DNA of 64,000 nt from Ornithodoros turicata (lineage: Eukaryota; Arthropoda; Arachnida; Ixodida; Argasidae). Position 1 is the first letter of the stretch, and every line of letters begins with the position of its first letter. Position numbers and translations under genes: made by a program. Shown in pieces: positions 41,651 to 56,400 of the stretch. Under the pieces are notes generated by a model, which had not been told where the DNA came from, did not search any database, and was given only the letters and a program-made list of their open reading frames with translations. The stretch spans positions 21,210,804 to 21,274,803 of the forward strand of contig NC_088204.1 of assembly GCF_037126465.1 (NCBI RefSeq), in the 5' to 3' direction.

Positions 41651-42016
41651 CAGGGTGTCTACCAAACTGCAGTCTTCAAATTCCCTGACTTTTCCAGGTT
41701 TCCCCTGACTATTTCAAGCAAATTCCCTTACAAAAACAAAAGGGAACTTGGTGCCTCGTGCTACGTTTTGATACAGGACCTCATAAAATAGGCCATTTAT
41801 TAAGTATTAGTGAGGCTATCCTATTTTTCTGCCTCTGAACTCGTCATACTGGTGAACTGCTACTCGCGTGCTGCGGCATCGCCACTCAACCACCGGTCTG
41901 CACTCGCGATTCGCCATGCATCATCACGGCACTTGTCTGCGATTTTCCCCGACTTCAGCTGCTTTTTGGCCAAATTCCCTGACAATTCCCTGTTTTCCAG
42001 GTTGGTAAACACCCTG
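41651..42016. mobile_element. MITE with CAGGGTGT ends
   Basis: The ends are CAGGGTGTCTACCAAACTG and AGGTTGGTAAACACCCTG, imperfect inverted repeats. The interior has repeated aaattccctgac words in both orientations. A possible 5-bp duplication CTCTT flanks it. Confidence 0.6.
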
Positions 42017-42166
42017 CTCTTGTGCCATTTGGAAATTAATATCAAATTTTATACTGTCTTCACCCAGGTACTTCATCGGATGCTTTTTAGATTTCTTGCA
42101 GTGCTGCACACAGTGCTTAGTGTGTGGTGGAGGATCAGTGTGGTCACATATGCGGTGCAATACACA

Positions 42167-42511
42167 CAGTGGCGTATCTGAGAAGGTGCCCATGGCAAGA
42201 AGTGTGAATGTGCCCCTGTCAAAGCATCTCTAGGACAACATTACCACGTTATCAACTCAAAATTGAGTTCAAGACTGCTAGTCTTTCATTTAACAATTTT
42301 AGTGCATTAAAACTTGGACTATTGAAGATAAATTCTGACGGTAAACAAAATTCATAGCTTAACCTTCCTGTCTTTCGCTGCTGCAGATTGGTCTGCGGTA
42401 TCACTAACGTAAATATTTTTTTCCCATTTCACCTCTTTCCACACTTTTCGCCGGCGCGAGGTGGTGCCCAGGGCAGTCGCCCCCAGTTACCACACCCTAG
42501 GTACGCCTCTG
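42167..42511. mobile_element. hAT-like MITE with CAGTGGCGTA end
   Basis: The left end is CAGTGGCGTATCTGAGA and the right end TAGGTACGCCTCTG. Subterminal ggtgcccatggcaag pairs with a ggtgcccagggcag copy on the right. The flanking 8-mers match at only 5 of 8 positions, so the target duplication is eroded. Confidence 0.5.
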
Positions 42512-44259
42512 AGCACATATCTTGAAGCATGTCAATGTGATTGCAAACATAGAGCTGCTGCAATTCGATGTTGCACTGTGCAACTGGCTTGTGGGATACA
42601 TACACACAAGCTCATAGTGCAGCTTAAAATCACCAGACACCTTGCTTGATGTATTCACCTGTCTCTATCATCACTTTATTCATACACCACTCACAAAACA
42701 CGTTTATTCTTATTTTGTGCCGAACACACGCACACACTCGCACTGGAGAAGGGACTGCGGGGGTTGCCCAAAAAATGGGAGTCCATCCATGTCGATACTC
42801 TTATCCTATGTCCTTAAACTATCATACAATGCTTCCGCAGCCCTCACCAAACTTCCCCACCGCAGACGACAGCCGTCTGCCATGCAAAATGAAAAACTGT
42901 ACAGGTAAATTAAAATACTCTAACGTCACTTCTTTCCTATTTATATATATATTTATATATTTATAAAGTAAATTAACAAAATTACATGCCTCTCAGCTGG
43001 GGGGTGGTGGTTTGGACTTGGAAGTCACCCCGTGCAAACTTTGACACAAGATTTATCTACTGCACGGTGACAAAGCGCTCCATTCGAACACAGGAACATG
43101 TCGGGGAGGGTTGCGATAGTCACGAGTATCGCAGCTAATGCACGCTAGAAAAAAAAAAAAAGAAGAAAAAGTCGTTAGCTGACTACAATGCAAATGCTCA
43201 CGCCATCTTCGTGTGATTTCCTGTCTCCTGTACACCCAAAAAGCGTACGTAAAAAGCAGAACACAAAATTGAGAAAACCATGTGACCAAACATACGGCAT
43301 ACGGAGGAAAACGATATGTATATATCACAATGCTGGACTTTCCGGTTTCACCATCGGTGATGCGCTCAGGTTCCTTCGGGACTGGACGGGAACCCAAAAT
43401 TTTTTTCTTAAACACACACAGAAGACGAAAAAAAAAAAAAAAGAGGAAGAAAGGAAGTAAGTCATGCGAATATTGGTTGCATTTCAATGCTGGTTCGTCT
43501 TCATACTGACAGGAATATCTGAGCAGAAGTGAAAGTGTGAAAACTTAAAATCGGGGCAGCAGAAACGAAGGTGCACGGGTCATAACTGCATCTTCCGTAC
43601 CCAAGCAGATAAAATTCTAGAAGGATGACGGTTTGAACAGAGAAAATAAGCTTAAAAGTCCTGCAACAAAACGATTTTGAGGAACGTCCTGTGTGCAATA
43701 GTGATAGGTAGGCCAAAAAACTGTGCCTCTATAAATAGTAATAAGAATAATAAGAAAATGGCAAATGGTAGAGCAGATGGAAGAACAGAGACAGGATGAA
43801 AGAAGAACAAAGTAATTCCGCATCGCAACGGAAAGGCAGCGAGTTAAATTATGATCTATTTGTGTGGCTAAGGGGTAGGCTTCGTGATAGTTCTAAAATA
43901 GAAAATAAAAAAGCTAGCACTACTTCCCAACTGTGTGTGACGTCACGTCCAACACATGTAGAACTATAAATACGTGTGGCAATTTAAAAAAAAAAAATGC
44001 ACGAAGAATTAGAACAATCAGGAGTAGCTCCGAAGACGGACCACATCCTCCATACCCTGCCAAAATGTTCCGCGAGCGGCCCCTCACGCTGCCGCTTGTC
44101 GAGCAACGAGCAATCGTCCTCCCGTGGAATGACGCACACACACTCTGTGCACTTCTTTCGCACCCCCGGCAACCCTGGGTCGGGCAGGCGCCGACCGCAA
44201 CTGGTTCCAGCGAGACACTCTCCCATTGGCTATCTTGGCACAACCGAGCAGAACGAGTG
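42512..44259. other. 3' flank of the RhoGAP gene
   Basis: AT-rich tracts near 42936-42965 and poly(A) runs at 43148 and 43430 are the only obvious structures. This includes the likely 3' UTR of the RhoGAP gene (transcribed right to left). No gene recognised. Confidence 0.45.
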
Positions 44260-44458
44260 TCAAACCTTGAGCACCTCTTCCTGGTTGCAGTAGAGGAAGC
44301 GGAACTGGTCAATCATCGTCTGCACAGAGTCTTCGAGGTGCGGTCGCACCCTCTCGAACATGCCCATGTCGTTGAACTCTAATGGGAGCAATGTTGGCCA
44401 CCAGCAGATGGCCAGGTTTTTGCTGTCCATGCTGTTCAGGCGACAGTTTTCTGCCACT
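44260..44458 (-). CDS. RhoGAP p190 terminal exon
   Basis: The acceptor TTTGCAG|A begins a frame (VAENCRLNSMDSKNLAICWW, PTLLPLEFNDMG, RPHLEDSVQTMIDQFRF) that ends at TGA in CNQEEVLKV. This is the C-terminal part of the GAP domain including the conserved N-A-I-C-W-P-T-L block, followed at once by the end of the protein. Confidence 0.85.
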
Positions 44459-47400
44459 CTGCAAAAACGAAGCCAAGTTCATTACGGGAGGCATGGAAGG
44501 TGCCCCGAATACAAACTTTTTTTACTGCGTGATACAATACCCCATGTTTGCACTGGAAACAATATTGCACGCCTGACGACACGCATAGAGTGGCCATGTG
44601 GCAGACTTGAATGCATAGTATGGGGTCGAGCATTGACGTGCTGCAACAGAACCACCAAGATGTGCGGCTATTTAATCCATTTTTACGTGGCGATTTTCCT
44701 TCACGATGGTCTCAGCTGCTGCAATGTGTTCTGGTGTCACCACACGGAATGCCTGACCTGGTCGTCGCAAATCTGTTATTGAATGCACTCCATCTCGGAA
44801 CTTCCTCGTCCACTCACAGACTTGTGGTAGTGACAAATATGCACTGCCATAGTGAATACCCATTCGTCTGTGAATTTCAGTGGGCCTTAGCTGTTCACCG
44901 TGAGGTAAATGAGTGACATAACGCTGTTCCTCTTTGGTATCCTCGCTTTATTCGTGCTCCCTGAGGGACCCCTGCGCTTCAAGGGACCCTTTTAGTAGCT
45001 TTGGCAATGCATTGGGCGCGTGCACAATGCATTGCCAAAGCGACTGGAAGGCTCCCTCGAAGCGCAGGGATCCCTCAGGGCTAAGCGAGAATACGGCGGA
45101 GCCACTTGCTATTGCTTAACTCTTGTGCATTCTTCCTCGTCGCCTCTACATCGCACTCACCCTTCTGATCACACTTCAAATGAAGAGTAACGATATTTGA
45201 GCCAATCGAGTCCTTTCGAGTGGAGTTGCAATTTTTTTATCGGTTTTATGGTTCTCATTTGAGTCACCCTCGTATATCCCAACATTGGAAGCTAATACAT
45301 ACTTCGATGCACTATATCATACACATATAGCTTTCAAATAGGATTTTTTTCTTTATGTTATATACACACATACAGATAGAGCTCGTCAAGATGAATTGTT
45401 TGACACATAATTTTTGCTGCTGCGAGGCATGGTGTGTGTGCTATGTGCAGCGATTGTTGGGCGACTGATGACGTTTGTGCCTTCAATTGTACAACATACC
45501 CCCTCCCCTGCAGAATCGCTGGACACACCTTACAGCACAACATGGCAAAGTTTGCAAACATAGTGTGCTTTCGGCTGCCAAGTGCGGACTAGTGGCGTCT
45601 GCCAGCAGCGTCTCGACGTATTTCACCGGTATATGAGCGGTAGTGGGCCGCCGTTTTGCCTCCCGGCCGTCGGCGGTTGCGCGGTATTTCTCGCTGGCGC
45701 AATGCAGTGATAACGTCAGTATCGGCCCTACCGAGAGCCTATACGACCCGCATACTAAAAGTTTGAAACTTTGCGTCGTTCGAATATCGCAACAAACGTT
45801 CCCGCACAATTCGCACATCCCTAAATTTTCCAATTTTTAAGGAAGAAAAAGCACGCAAATTATGCGAGTAAATACAATAATTGGGTTTTGGAACGGAATT
45901 AGGGTCCTTGCTCCGAATTTAGCGTTTATTTCCATCAAGTATTTGTCAATTCCTATAAACTTTGCAGATGCTGAAATATCTTTCAGCAGGTAAAAAATAA
46001 TTGTAGCTGACAACAGCATTCGCTGTCAGAGGAGATCACAAGGTATCATGTAATGCTGAAGTTTATAAAATACTTTTTGAACCGACATCATCCAAGAAAA
46101 TAGGGTTTCCCGCTTCAAGCAGCCATTGACTTCTTGCCACGGAAAATCCCGGAATTTAGAAGTCAGTGCCGCGGAATTTTGAATTTGCCGCAGCAGAAAA
46201 CCAGGGTCCTCAATTATCTCACAAAACTTTAATTTGTTATCTTTTTGTTATTTGTTACCTCGAATAGTTTTGAATTACGTTTAAAATTACTACAAATGGA
46301 CCGTTTTCACAACTGCTTATGGTATGACCTTGACAGTGCCGGAGAAGGTGATTTCAGTGTTCAACAGGTGGAGCTAGATAGGGACGACAGAAGTAGGGAC
46401 CAGTGGGGACATGACGCGAGCTCGTCGGTCCAACTTCGGACTGGTTTTGGTCCTTTCTGCTACGCACGTGGGTTTGCTTTTGGCACACGCCGAGGGTGGT
46501 TCACTGGAGAGACGCTAGGATACGACACGTATGCGAATAATGTCCGTTTAACGACGTGCCCTCGCTGGTCGTGACACCCGATGAGTACCACAAAGAAAGA
46601 CGTAGTTCAACGAAATTCAAAAGAAGGTTTTTCCACTGGCGGGGACTCAAAAGAAACTCACTTTACAAAGTGGTGAAAGACAAACTTCAGAATTTCGAAG
46701 TTGACTGGAGGAAGGTTCTTTATGAGCTCCCTCAGAGCAAGCAGACGGCAGCTCCGGTCTTGGATACCTTTTGCGTGAGGAAATTAATTAGAAAGAGGAG
46801 CCACAAAGATATGAAGCTTCTTAAAAGTTTGCCTTGCTAACCTGCTATCTCAGTGAGTTGGTCCATTTCGGCAGGCGAAAGAAGCGGTGGTAGCCGCTTA
46901 GAGAAGAAGTCCTTCAGTGCAGTCGCCACCGCATTGACGGGGATGTCAAGGTCCCGAATGGAGACTGAGGGGTCCTCGTCAAACTTTTGAAAGAGCAAGT
47001 CCACGTGTGCTCGATTGCCGGGAACTCGATAGATGCCCTCAGAATCGAGGCCCTCCTCTTCGATGAACCGGATGCACTTGTCGACAAAGAGGGGCGTGGC
47101 AACTTCGTCTGACTGGACAAAATCTTCCAAGCCTGGCTGACCCTTAGCGCCGGCTGCACCGCTTCTCTGTTTTTTCTTCTTTTCGGTCAGCCGCTTCTGC
47201 CGCTCCTACAGCAAATACATTCCATCAATAGGGTCACCCACAGGGGGCTACAGCTCGATACGAGCAGATCGATTTAAAACGGGGGTTCTCAAACTTTGCG
47301 AGTCCAAGAAACCCTTAAGATGGGGCATTTTTTTTTATCCCTTACATAATTTTTGCATGAATGTTGTGCAGAACAGCATGAATGTTGTTCTTGCAGTTGA

Positions 47401-50400
47401 GTTATGCGACCAGGTGGACACCCTCTCGAATAGAGAATGTAACTACGAGTAATTACCTAAGATTCATTAATGAACTCTTTACTTTGGGAATTTCCCGCAA
47501 AAGAAAGATAACAGAATGGGAGACAATCCTCGTCGGATCTTTTAAAAATCCTGAAACAAGCGCGTGCCAATCACCAGCTCGCGTGCTTTTTAGCCATTCT
47601 CTCCTGCGTGCCATGAGCCTGCCGCGGAACCCTCGTGAACCGCTGCGGGACCCAGTTTGAGAATCCCCGATTTCAGAGGTGGTCGCATACTTGTGCGATA
47701 TATCGGCAGTTTAAAGAAGCCAGGCAGTGGCACTTAGCACTGCTCAAGACCCTGCTTCATTCATCAAGCAGTTTAATGAGAGACACTATACACAACATTT
47801 TTCCTGTACGGTGTCTCGTAACCGCAGAATTAAATGTACGGAAACGACTTGAAAAGGCAGCCATGGGCAGTGCAGTGTCATGTTGGAGGCTTAACTCGAC
47901 TTCCTGACATGATCATGTGCACAAATATCTTGCACAATGGCAGCAATGCTTGTCACTGTGCGTGGAGCATCAAAGACATGACTTACGGTAAAAGTAGTTT
48001 TTTCCTGCTGAACGTGTGCAAAATCCGCGAATTTAAGTACCCGCAAATTGGATGTACCGTTTACGGTGTTAGACACTGAATATGAACATTGTGGCCACCT
48101 TGACGACTGAAGAAAGAACGTGATAATGCGGAATCACAATATGTACCAAATACGACACTTCTTTATTCATAATTTGTTTCTGAATCATTAGTAACACCAG
48201 CCTGGTCTAGGGTTCACCTCTGTAGTGACCAAGGGATATGAGCCCGCACCTTTCAGGAATTCAAGTTCCCGCAATTTGGTTTCCAATTGAAATCCGTCCC
48301 CAAAACGCAAAAAAAAATATATTCCACACGAAATCAATTACGTACTTTGACAGTATTTGGTCCACTTGAACCACGGGGACACGTTACACCGTCTAGATTG
48401 GAAGTCGTACAGCTTGGAAGTTTACAGCTTCCAATGTAGTCGTCTCTGTTTTGATTTTCCTTCGACCTTTTAGTGTTGAGAAGGTACTGGGGAGCTGGCC
48501 AAAGCAGCACCAACAACCAGCGCTGTGTGCCCTCGTGAACTACCTCAAGGACATACGTGACGAAATAATCTTTTAAATCATTCAGTGCTTTCACACATCA
48601 AGCATCGTGGAACACGTTTCCAGCTTTTTCTTTCTACTTCTATTCTATTCTATTGGTTTTCCTGGCACCTATTGGCCCTGTACGTGAGCAGATTCAAAGT
48701 GGTATAAAAAAATTCATACCTCTTCCTTCACTCTCCTTTTTTCCAGCTTCTCATCCTCTCGGGCCTTCTTCCTTTCTTCCTTCTTGCGTGTACTCTTTTC
48801 TGACTCAGCCCTGTTCCTCAGCATACCACCCAGCTGGAAACAAAAGTGCAAGACCCTCCTTCAGCACCACAGCTGCCTTCCGGGCGAGGGAGATCGTCTC
48901 AACGTACCCTTGTAGCAGCAGCGATGTCATAGCTAGAGCCGTCGTCTGTTGCAGCTACGCACGACAGGCTTTGCTCTAGCTTTGGCTTGGCTGGAACGTT
49001 TTATGGAAAAAAGAAGGTAACATTGGCACAGATGTTAGACACACAGAACAACAAATCTGGACATCTGTAACTCCGTGTTTCACGCCTAAATAGCACAGCA
49101 TTCGAACATGTTGCAGCCTTCGTGGACAAAGTGTAAGCATCGTACAAAAGCAAATTGCAGCCGCTCAACTGACACAAAGCCTTCTAAGTTTCTGCATGAC
49201 TTGTACGGGCAAAAGGGGGTAATGTGCAGTGTCCTTCTCCGCACTTTGTGTGCAAAATATCCTCTTCCAATGGCTGTTGCATCCTCCATAGCTTGGCCAA
49301 AAGTCCAGGAAGAAAGAAGCGTCAAAGAGGCGATGCGATATCATTTCCTCGGTGGCTTCTGTGATGACGACGTCTCCTTTAGCACCATCGCGGTCATTGA
49401 GTGGCCAGGAAAATTAGCATATAGACAGCAGGAAGTGCAGCAATTCAGCAGAATGCACACACACACACACAAAACTGAATGAAACAGTGTGAAAAAAAAA
49501 AAAAGAAGCTGAGCTCATATGACAGCTGTGACCAAACAATTTCCATGATGCAAAAAAGAATAACATTCACATGAAGAGCAGAAGAACCAATACAGGCACG
49601 ATCAGCAAAGATGTGCTGCAAGAGGGTACCGCTGGGGCGTTTCTGTGGGCATATAGTCCGATTTGCTTTGCACAACACACCGCAACATGCAAAACTTAGA
49701 TTATCCAACTGTCTTGTTCACAAGGTGATAGAGAACATGCTGACCGAAATGCACAAAGCATTGCTACAAAAGAAATGGGGTATCTGTCGAAATGCAAAAT
49801 GATGTGAATTGAGTTCAATTAATAACCCACGTGAATTTTGCATGTTTCCTGGACATTCAAAGCCTTAAGTGGTTGCACACAGCCTCGTCAATTAGTTTTT
49901 TTTAAGCATGTACAGAACAGAGGTCAAGTTGACCAGAAACATCAGCACAAACGAGAGATTCCATGGTACAGTTTGCATGACAGAAACAAGTGAGAAAGAG
50001 AAGGACAAAAGGTGTTGAAAGCATGTTCAACAAGAAATACACGGCATCTCCCAGAGAACAGAATGTGCCGGTTCATAAGGAGCAAAAGAGGCAGACAGAA
50101 AGAGAGAGAAGGAAAGAGAGAAAGGGCGGCCACTCACACGATGGCAGGAAGAGTCCGCCATCAGCCGAGGCGTATCGCACAAGGTGTTCGATTCCGCTGC
50201 TCAAGGGCACCCTGGGTGGGACCACAGAGCCTGGCACCAGTGAAGGGGGCTTGCGACGCTTCAGGCGGAACGACCGCTTCTGGCCGTGTTTGTGCTTGGA
50301 CCGCTGTAGCTGCTGAGCAGCATGCATGGCACGGTAGTGGGGATCTCCTCCCACACCTTCTTCATCGTCTTCTTCTTCAGACAGGTCACTGCCCTCCGAC

Positions 50401-53400
50401 GGAGGACCACCCAACACCCCTACCACTGCTGCAAGGGGGGAGGGGGGCAAGTGTCACTAGCCCCAATGTTCGTCTACGCGTAGCTCTCGAGTTCTTATTT
50501 CAGCAGAAACAACACTGCTGGACGGTGGATCGACGTAATTGGTGTTGGTTGATATGTAACTGACATGCGACGCGTAAATTTGCAGGGATGTTACTGTAGG
50601 CCACGACCCACTAGATTAAAATGACCACGTCATAATCGGCAACCCCTATGAGGAGCCCGTCCGCACGATCCGCTAGGGGAGCTACTCATCGGCCCGTGAG
50701 ATCTACATCATGATTGGACAATGGAAATTTGAATTTTGAATGCACCGAAGCAGACGTACGACTACCGTAGCAGATGACAGCAATAGCTACCATGAAAATG
50801 CGTAGAATGATGATGATAATCAACTTTAGAATGAAACATCTTCCATGGAACATCCACCGCTTGTACAAAAATACTAAGGTAAGCTGAAGTACAAAGTACT
50901 GCAGAAGTTGAGGAAGCAATAACCGGGCCGATGAGTAGCGCCACCGCTAGCTTCCAAATGCGGCGCTGGGAATGGGTGCCTATGACATGGTCGTTATAAT
51001 CTAGTAGGTCGTGCCATAGGCACAACACAAATTTCCTACACTCCTACACTCCTAAAACAGAACTTCACCGCGTTACGTGCTCTTAGCCAACCATTATCCC
51101 AAATGGCATCGTTCTCTCGCCTGATTTTCTGAAAACGGAAGACGCACGCCTTTTTGCGCCACTTATGCAGCTATGTTAATCATCACGAAAAGGCATGTGC
51201 CTCACATTTTCGACAAATCAGGGGAGAGAACGATGTCATTCGGGATGATGGTCGGCTAGGAGCGTGTTACGCGGTGAAGTTCTGTATTAAGAGTCTACCC
51301 AACATCATTCTCTTGGATGTTTGCTATACATTAGTGGGCATAGTAAACATCCATCGACTCAAAATAATCCATTACTTTGAATTAAGCGGGACTCGAAATT
51401 GAGAGGAAAAACGATGCGGTCCTAGCTTGCCACAAGTACTCTACTTGAAACCTCCAGGGTTACTTTGTTGTGGAGGTTTTTCTAAATAAGCAGGTCCTCA
51501 GGCACAGATACAAGAGCTGTACGAAAAGTAACGCGAAAATGGAGATAACTGCTTTGCTGGCTGATGTGGGTTGTTCCAAGTGCACCCTAACAGCACGTGC
51601 AATTTGAACAAGTTATGTCAGTTAATAAAAATGTCTCGCCCACAATGGCGTTACCTTCCGTACGGCCATCATATTTCAAGTTATGGGTACGGATATGGGG
51701 GTACAAGAGAGTAGCAAGCTTTCAAGATGACTAGGGGGCCTGATGCGCAACCTTTCATTATTAAGCAAAGCGCAATAAGTTTAAAGGGGCACTAAAATGT
51801 AAAAACAAGTTCACTTCAAATTACGTTACACGCATGTGCACGCGCGTGCCACGCCATGGAGCAGTCCCGGTGAAAAACATAGTGCGCGTCGCTGTCCGAA
51901 GGACGTGAAGAGAAATGTTGTCAGTGGAAAATTTGTGAGAACTGTTGTGGGCTACAATTCAGTGAATCGGTATGGAAAAATGCAGCAGTGCATATCATGC
52001 CGCGCATATTCGCTGCGAGATCGACCTATAGGGGGCGACACTGTCACCATTCTAGTGTGGATAACACGTGGGCCAATGTTCGGATTTGATGGTTCTTTTT
52101 TCGTAATTCTTGTGTATATTCACCGGAAGATCACTTGTGCCGCGATGGTACAATAGTATTCGGTTCCCCCTACGGCACTGAATGCAGAATAAACGTGTAA
52201 AAGCAGACGACGCGTCTACACTGCGATAGTTCTCTGTTCTCCGCAGCGCGCTAACAGCGTTCGATCTCGGACAGAATACGGAACACTACGATAGGACCCG
52301 TTTCAAATCCACACGTGCACGATAGGTATGCGCGCGCTTCTCCTGCTGTCTGATTGGATGCCGCCAATCTTTGCCTCCTGCAGATCCCATTCGTTCCCAG
52401 ATGGCTCTGTTTTCATTGCGCTTTTCTTCTACACTGTAGCGCTATGTGAACTAATTTTGTTTAAATTTGAACTAATTGAAACACAGACTTTCATTTGAGA
52501 GCAAGTTGTTTTTGCATTTTAGTGCCCCTTTAAGTGCGAAAAGGTGCGTCCCAAGTTTATTTAAAATCTCAGTCTACCAGAATGGTTTGCACGTGCCACT
52601 GCATGACGTTCGCAGAGTACCAGCCTCAAAGATGACGACAACAAGCGTTATGTTCAGTTCAGCATCAGGCCCCGGTACTCGAGTTTAGAGGAGATAAAAT
52701 TTACAGATTGGTTACATTACTATTTAACGATGCGGGAGATATACTTCAAACTCTTCCTCCACATCAGCACTTCGTAAGTGACACTTCGTAAGATGTTTTA
52801 AAAACTTCAACTTGGCAAGTAAAACGTGACTCTGTCACAGTGATGCTACAGTGCAATCCCACTAATTCGAACTCGAAGGAGCAGAAAGCGTGCTCATGTT
52901 CCAAAGACGACGAAGAGAATGACTTATTCCCAGATGCGGCGCTAGCAGTAATAACATTTAAAACGTACGCAACATAGTGGCGCTAGTAGCTAAGCTACGG
53001 ATTAACACGCAACACAACAGTAATTGTGTGAGTGTCGCACCTGTCGCTATTCACCTTTGACTTTTTGCCTTGTCTCGACCCTGTGTATTTTTTCAGTTTT
53101 GTTTTGACCTTGTCATTCACACCTTTCCCTTTCCCTCATACTGAGTTGTATTTATATATTTTTGAGTTTTTGTAAAATAAACATTTGCTGGTTTGAGCAC
53201 CTCGTGCAGTGTTTTCTCAGTCTTCTGCCCAGTGCTGAGGAACCTTCATTATGGAGTTGGTCCGCCAGCCAGCCTATATCTACGCCATTTTATTGTAGAC
53301 TTAACCCTTCGTAACTAAATGTGTCGCTGACATGCTAGCAGCGTGCCAGCCGACGTGTGGCTGTGCATTTCTGGGCCGGTGCGTAGTCGGGTGCTACCAG

Positions 53401-56400
53401 GCAATCTAGGCAGTCCATATTTCTGAATTACGGGGCATTTTCCCCTATTCAAATACGAGACTTTGACGAAACCCGAGTGTCAGTTTGAATTATCTGGAAG
53501 TTCAAATTAAGACGTTTCGAATTAAAGGGATTGCACTGTGCTCCTAATCACATAGTTAAAACAAAAGCAGTGTAACCTCATAAAAGCAACATGTGCAGCA
53601 CCAGAAATGAGTATTGCAAATGAGGCAAATACATACATTCAATATATATATATATACCGCTAAAACACAAAACGTTACAAAAGAAGCACACATAACATAA
53701 AGAGCAAACCAAGACAGTGCTAAAAGACCTCAAAGCAGCCACAACAGAAGAAACGCAGGGCAGAAACAAATCGAGACCACATCTGACGCACATTCCACAG
53801 AATACAACACAGGCACTTGCAGGGTGCAATACCTGTGCCCATGGGGTGATCCAGACCCATCACTCCACCAGGGTAGGGAGGCAAGGGAGGTACAGCGGGG
53901 GGCGTGCCGCCCCCACCACCGCCTTCAAAAGAGGGAATGCGTGGCGGAGCCACAGGTATGCCACGTTTGCGCCGGGCCTTTCGGTGGGTGCCAGGGCGCC
54001 GTGCACCCCTGCCCACTGCGCAGCCCTGGCGTCTCTCCAAGGAGCTCCACTCACTATCCGAGTCTGAGCCTGGTCGGACGTCCCGGAAAATCCAGTCCAG
54101 TCCAATCCAATCCAATGAAGCAAAGAGGCAGAGAGAGAAAGAGAGAGAAAAGAACGAGAAAAATGGGAAAAAGGGATGCCCCATCCAGTCCGCACTGGAA
54201 TGTTAGCGAAAATGCTGAACTTATCAAGAAAGAAGGTGAGCAAAAAAAAAAAGAAGTTGAGGCATTCAGAAGCGCAGGCCAGTTTACAAGCGTCAAATGG
54301 CACCAGAACATGACACAGGAGCACAGCACTGTCAGCGATATTTCTTTCATTTTAGGTCTGCATTTCATTAGTTTCTTAACAGCTTGCTTCATTTGATTGT
54401 AAAAAGCACACACTTTCATCAAAGAAAAAGAGAAACCATTGGTCCATGCACATTCGGTACACTGCCACACATGTAGAGGAAATCCTCACAACAGCTAGAG
54501 CACCTAGAGCACTAGAGCCACCTAATAGCACGGGACAACACTGCACATTACATCTTTACGTCAACACATGCATGCGGGGGACCAAGGAGAAGCAAAAGGT
54601 AATAAATGGGGAGCCATATGCCAGGCAACGACAATAGCAGGTGTGAATCTCTACAATGCTAAACTATGTGTCGAGGAGAATGTCTCTCACCCTTCTCAAA
54701 ACGCTCCCTGCTGGCGTGCCTCCGAGCTAGCGAACGGACACGGTGCCCTTTGCCCTCTTGAAGCATCCCTCGCACTGCTGCGTACGCGTAGTCGCTCCCG
54801 TCAGCCGCGTAAACGGGACCGCTTCCATCCTGGGTGTAGTCATCCGTACTTTCGGGGGTAGCCAGGGGCGCATGGAGCCCCGCCTTGGGCAGAGTAGAGC
54901 CCTGCTTGTGCGGCCCTAGGTTCAGTCGTGTGATAGCGTCTGTCAAGTGGTCGAACTGTTTCAGGTTCAACTTGCCCGGCTGAAATGGAAAGTTTTGTAA
55001 TAAAGAGAGGAGCAGTCTAGAGGCCCACAACTTTTTGTTTTTGGTCAGTATGGAATGTTAGGCAACCGAAAACAGTTTTCCCACAATTAGTGCAACCGTA
55101 GCGAAATTGGGACGCCTGCAATAGCTCCCCGAACCTCCCGTGCGCAAAACACCCTCCTTCGCCTTCACGATAGACACGTGATGAGCGCCACCACGCGTGT
55201 CACTATGATACGCAAGTGGTGAGGACTCTCCTCATTGGACCTGTGATCACATGATCGAGGAGAGCAACATTGCGCAGGCCAGAGCGTCTGCTACCGCTTC
55301 GGAGACGCCATGTGTTCTCCGGTTACGTGATGTCCGAAACAGAGGGTTTGAAGGCTGTCCACGACACAACCACGATTTTTTGGGACCACAGATACCACGG
55401 GAAGAACTAGTGGTGCAGCCCGAAATTAACTGCGCTTGTACAGCGAAAACCCCGTGCTCCCCGACAGTGTGCAGCCTGTCCGACCGTTTTCACAGCGCAG
55501 TTGGTTCAGTGGCTAACAGGTGGCGCCACAATACCACCGCCATGGCTTGCTTTCTGCTACTGTGAATTCTGAGACTGCACAGAAGCCACGGATATATTAC
55601 TCTTGTGATCGTAATCTTATTTTCTCAGGCTGCATATATGCTTTGTTTCTTTTCTTTTTTTTAGAAAACGTGATATAAATCATATAAAGACTAGAAGTCA
55701 ACAAGAAACGGCTCGCAATGTGCGTAGCAGACGGTTTTTCCTACGAACGAATGAGGGGCTCTCTACCACCAACGCTACAGTAGAGTGGGTGTGGTCTGCA
55801 GTTGGAGTGCTCCGGCCCGTCACCGCGGCAGCGACTTTTCCAAATTAATTGCACCGTGGTGAAACAACTTTGGACAGAAATATTTTGTGGGAATGCTTTT
55901 CACATACTGCTTTACAAGATGACAGCAGTTTTTGGCCATGTTAGATACCACTTTTGTGCTCCTTTAAACTAAGCGATCCCGCCGGAGGTACCTCAGACAC
56001 AATCTCGGAGCACGACCTACTAGATTATAACGACCATGTCATAATCGGCAACCCCTGTGAGGAGCCCTTCTGCACGATCCGCTAGGGGGCACTACTCATC
56101 GGCTCCCGAGATCGTGACTGCACAACGGAAATTTGAATTTTGAATGCGCTGAAGCAGACATATGACAACTGTTGCAGATGACAGCAACAGCTCCTATGAA
56201 AATGCGTAGAATAATGATGATAATCAACTTTTGAAAGAAGCATCTCTCGTGGGACATTCACCGCTTGCACAAAAATACTAAGGTAAGCTGAAGTACAAAG
56301 TATTGCAGAAATTGAGGAAGCAATACCCGGGCCAGAGCCGTATATTAAAAGGGAGTCTGGCCATTAATGGGTCATGCCTATACCTGAAGCTCCACCCACT

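Noticed and set aside
53860..54470. Serine/phenylalanine-rich ORFs on the minus strand near 54054-54470
   Set aside because: They arise from intron sequence and GA-rich tracts next to RhoGAP exon d; only 53833-54069 has splice and frame support.
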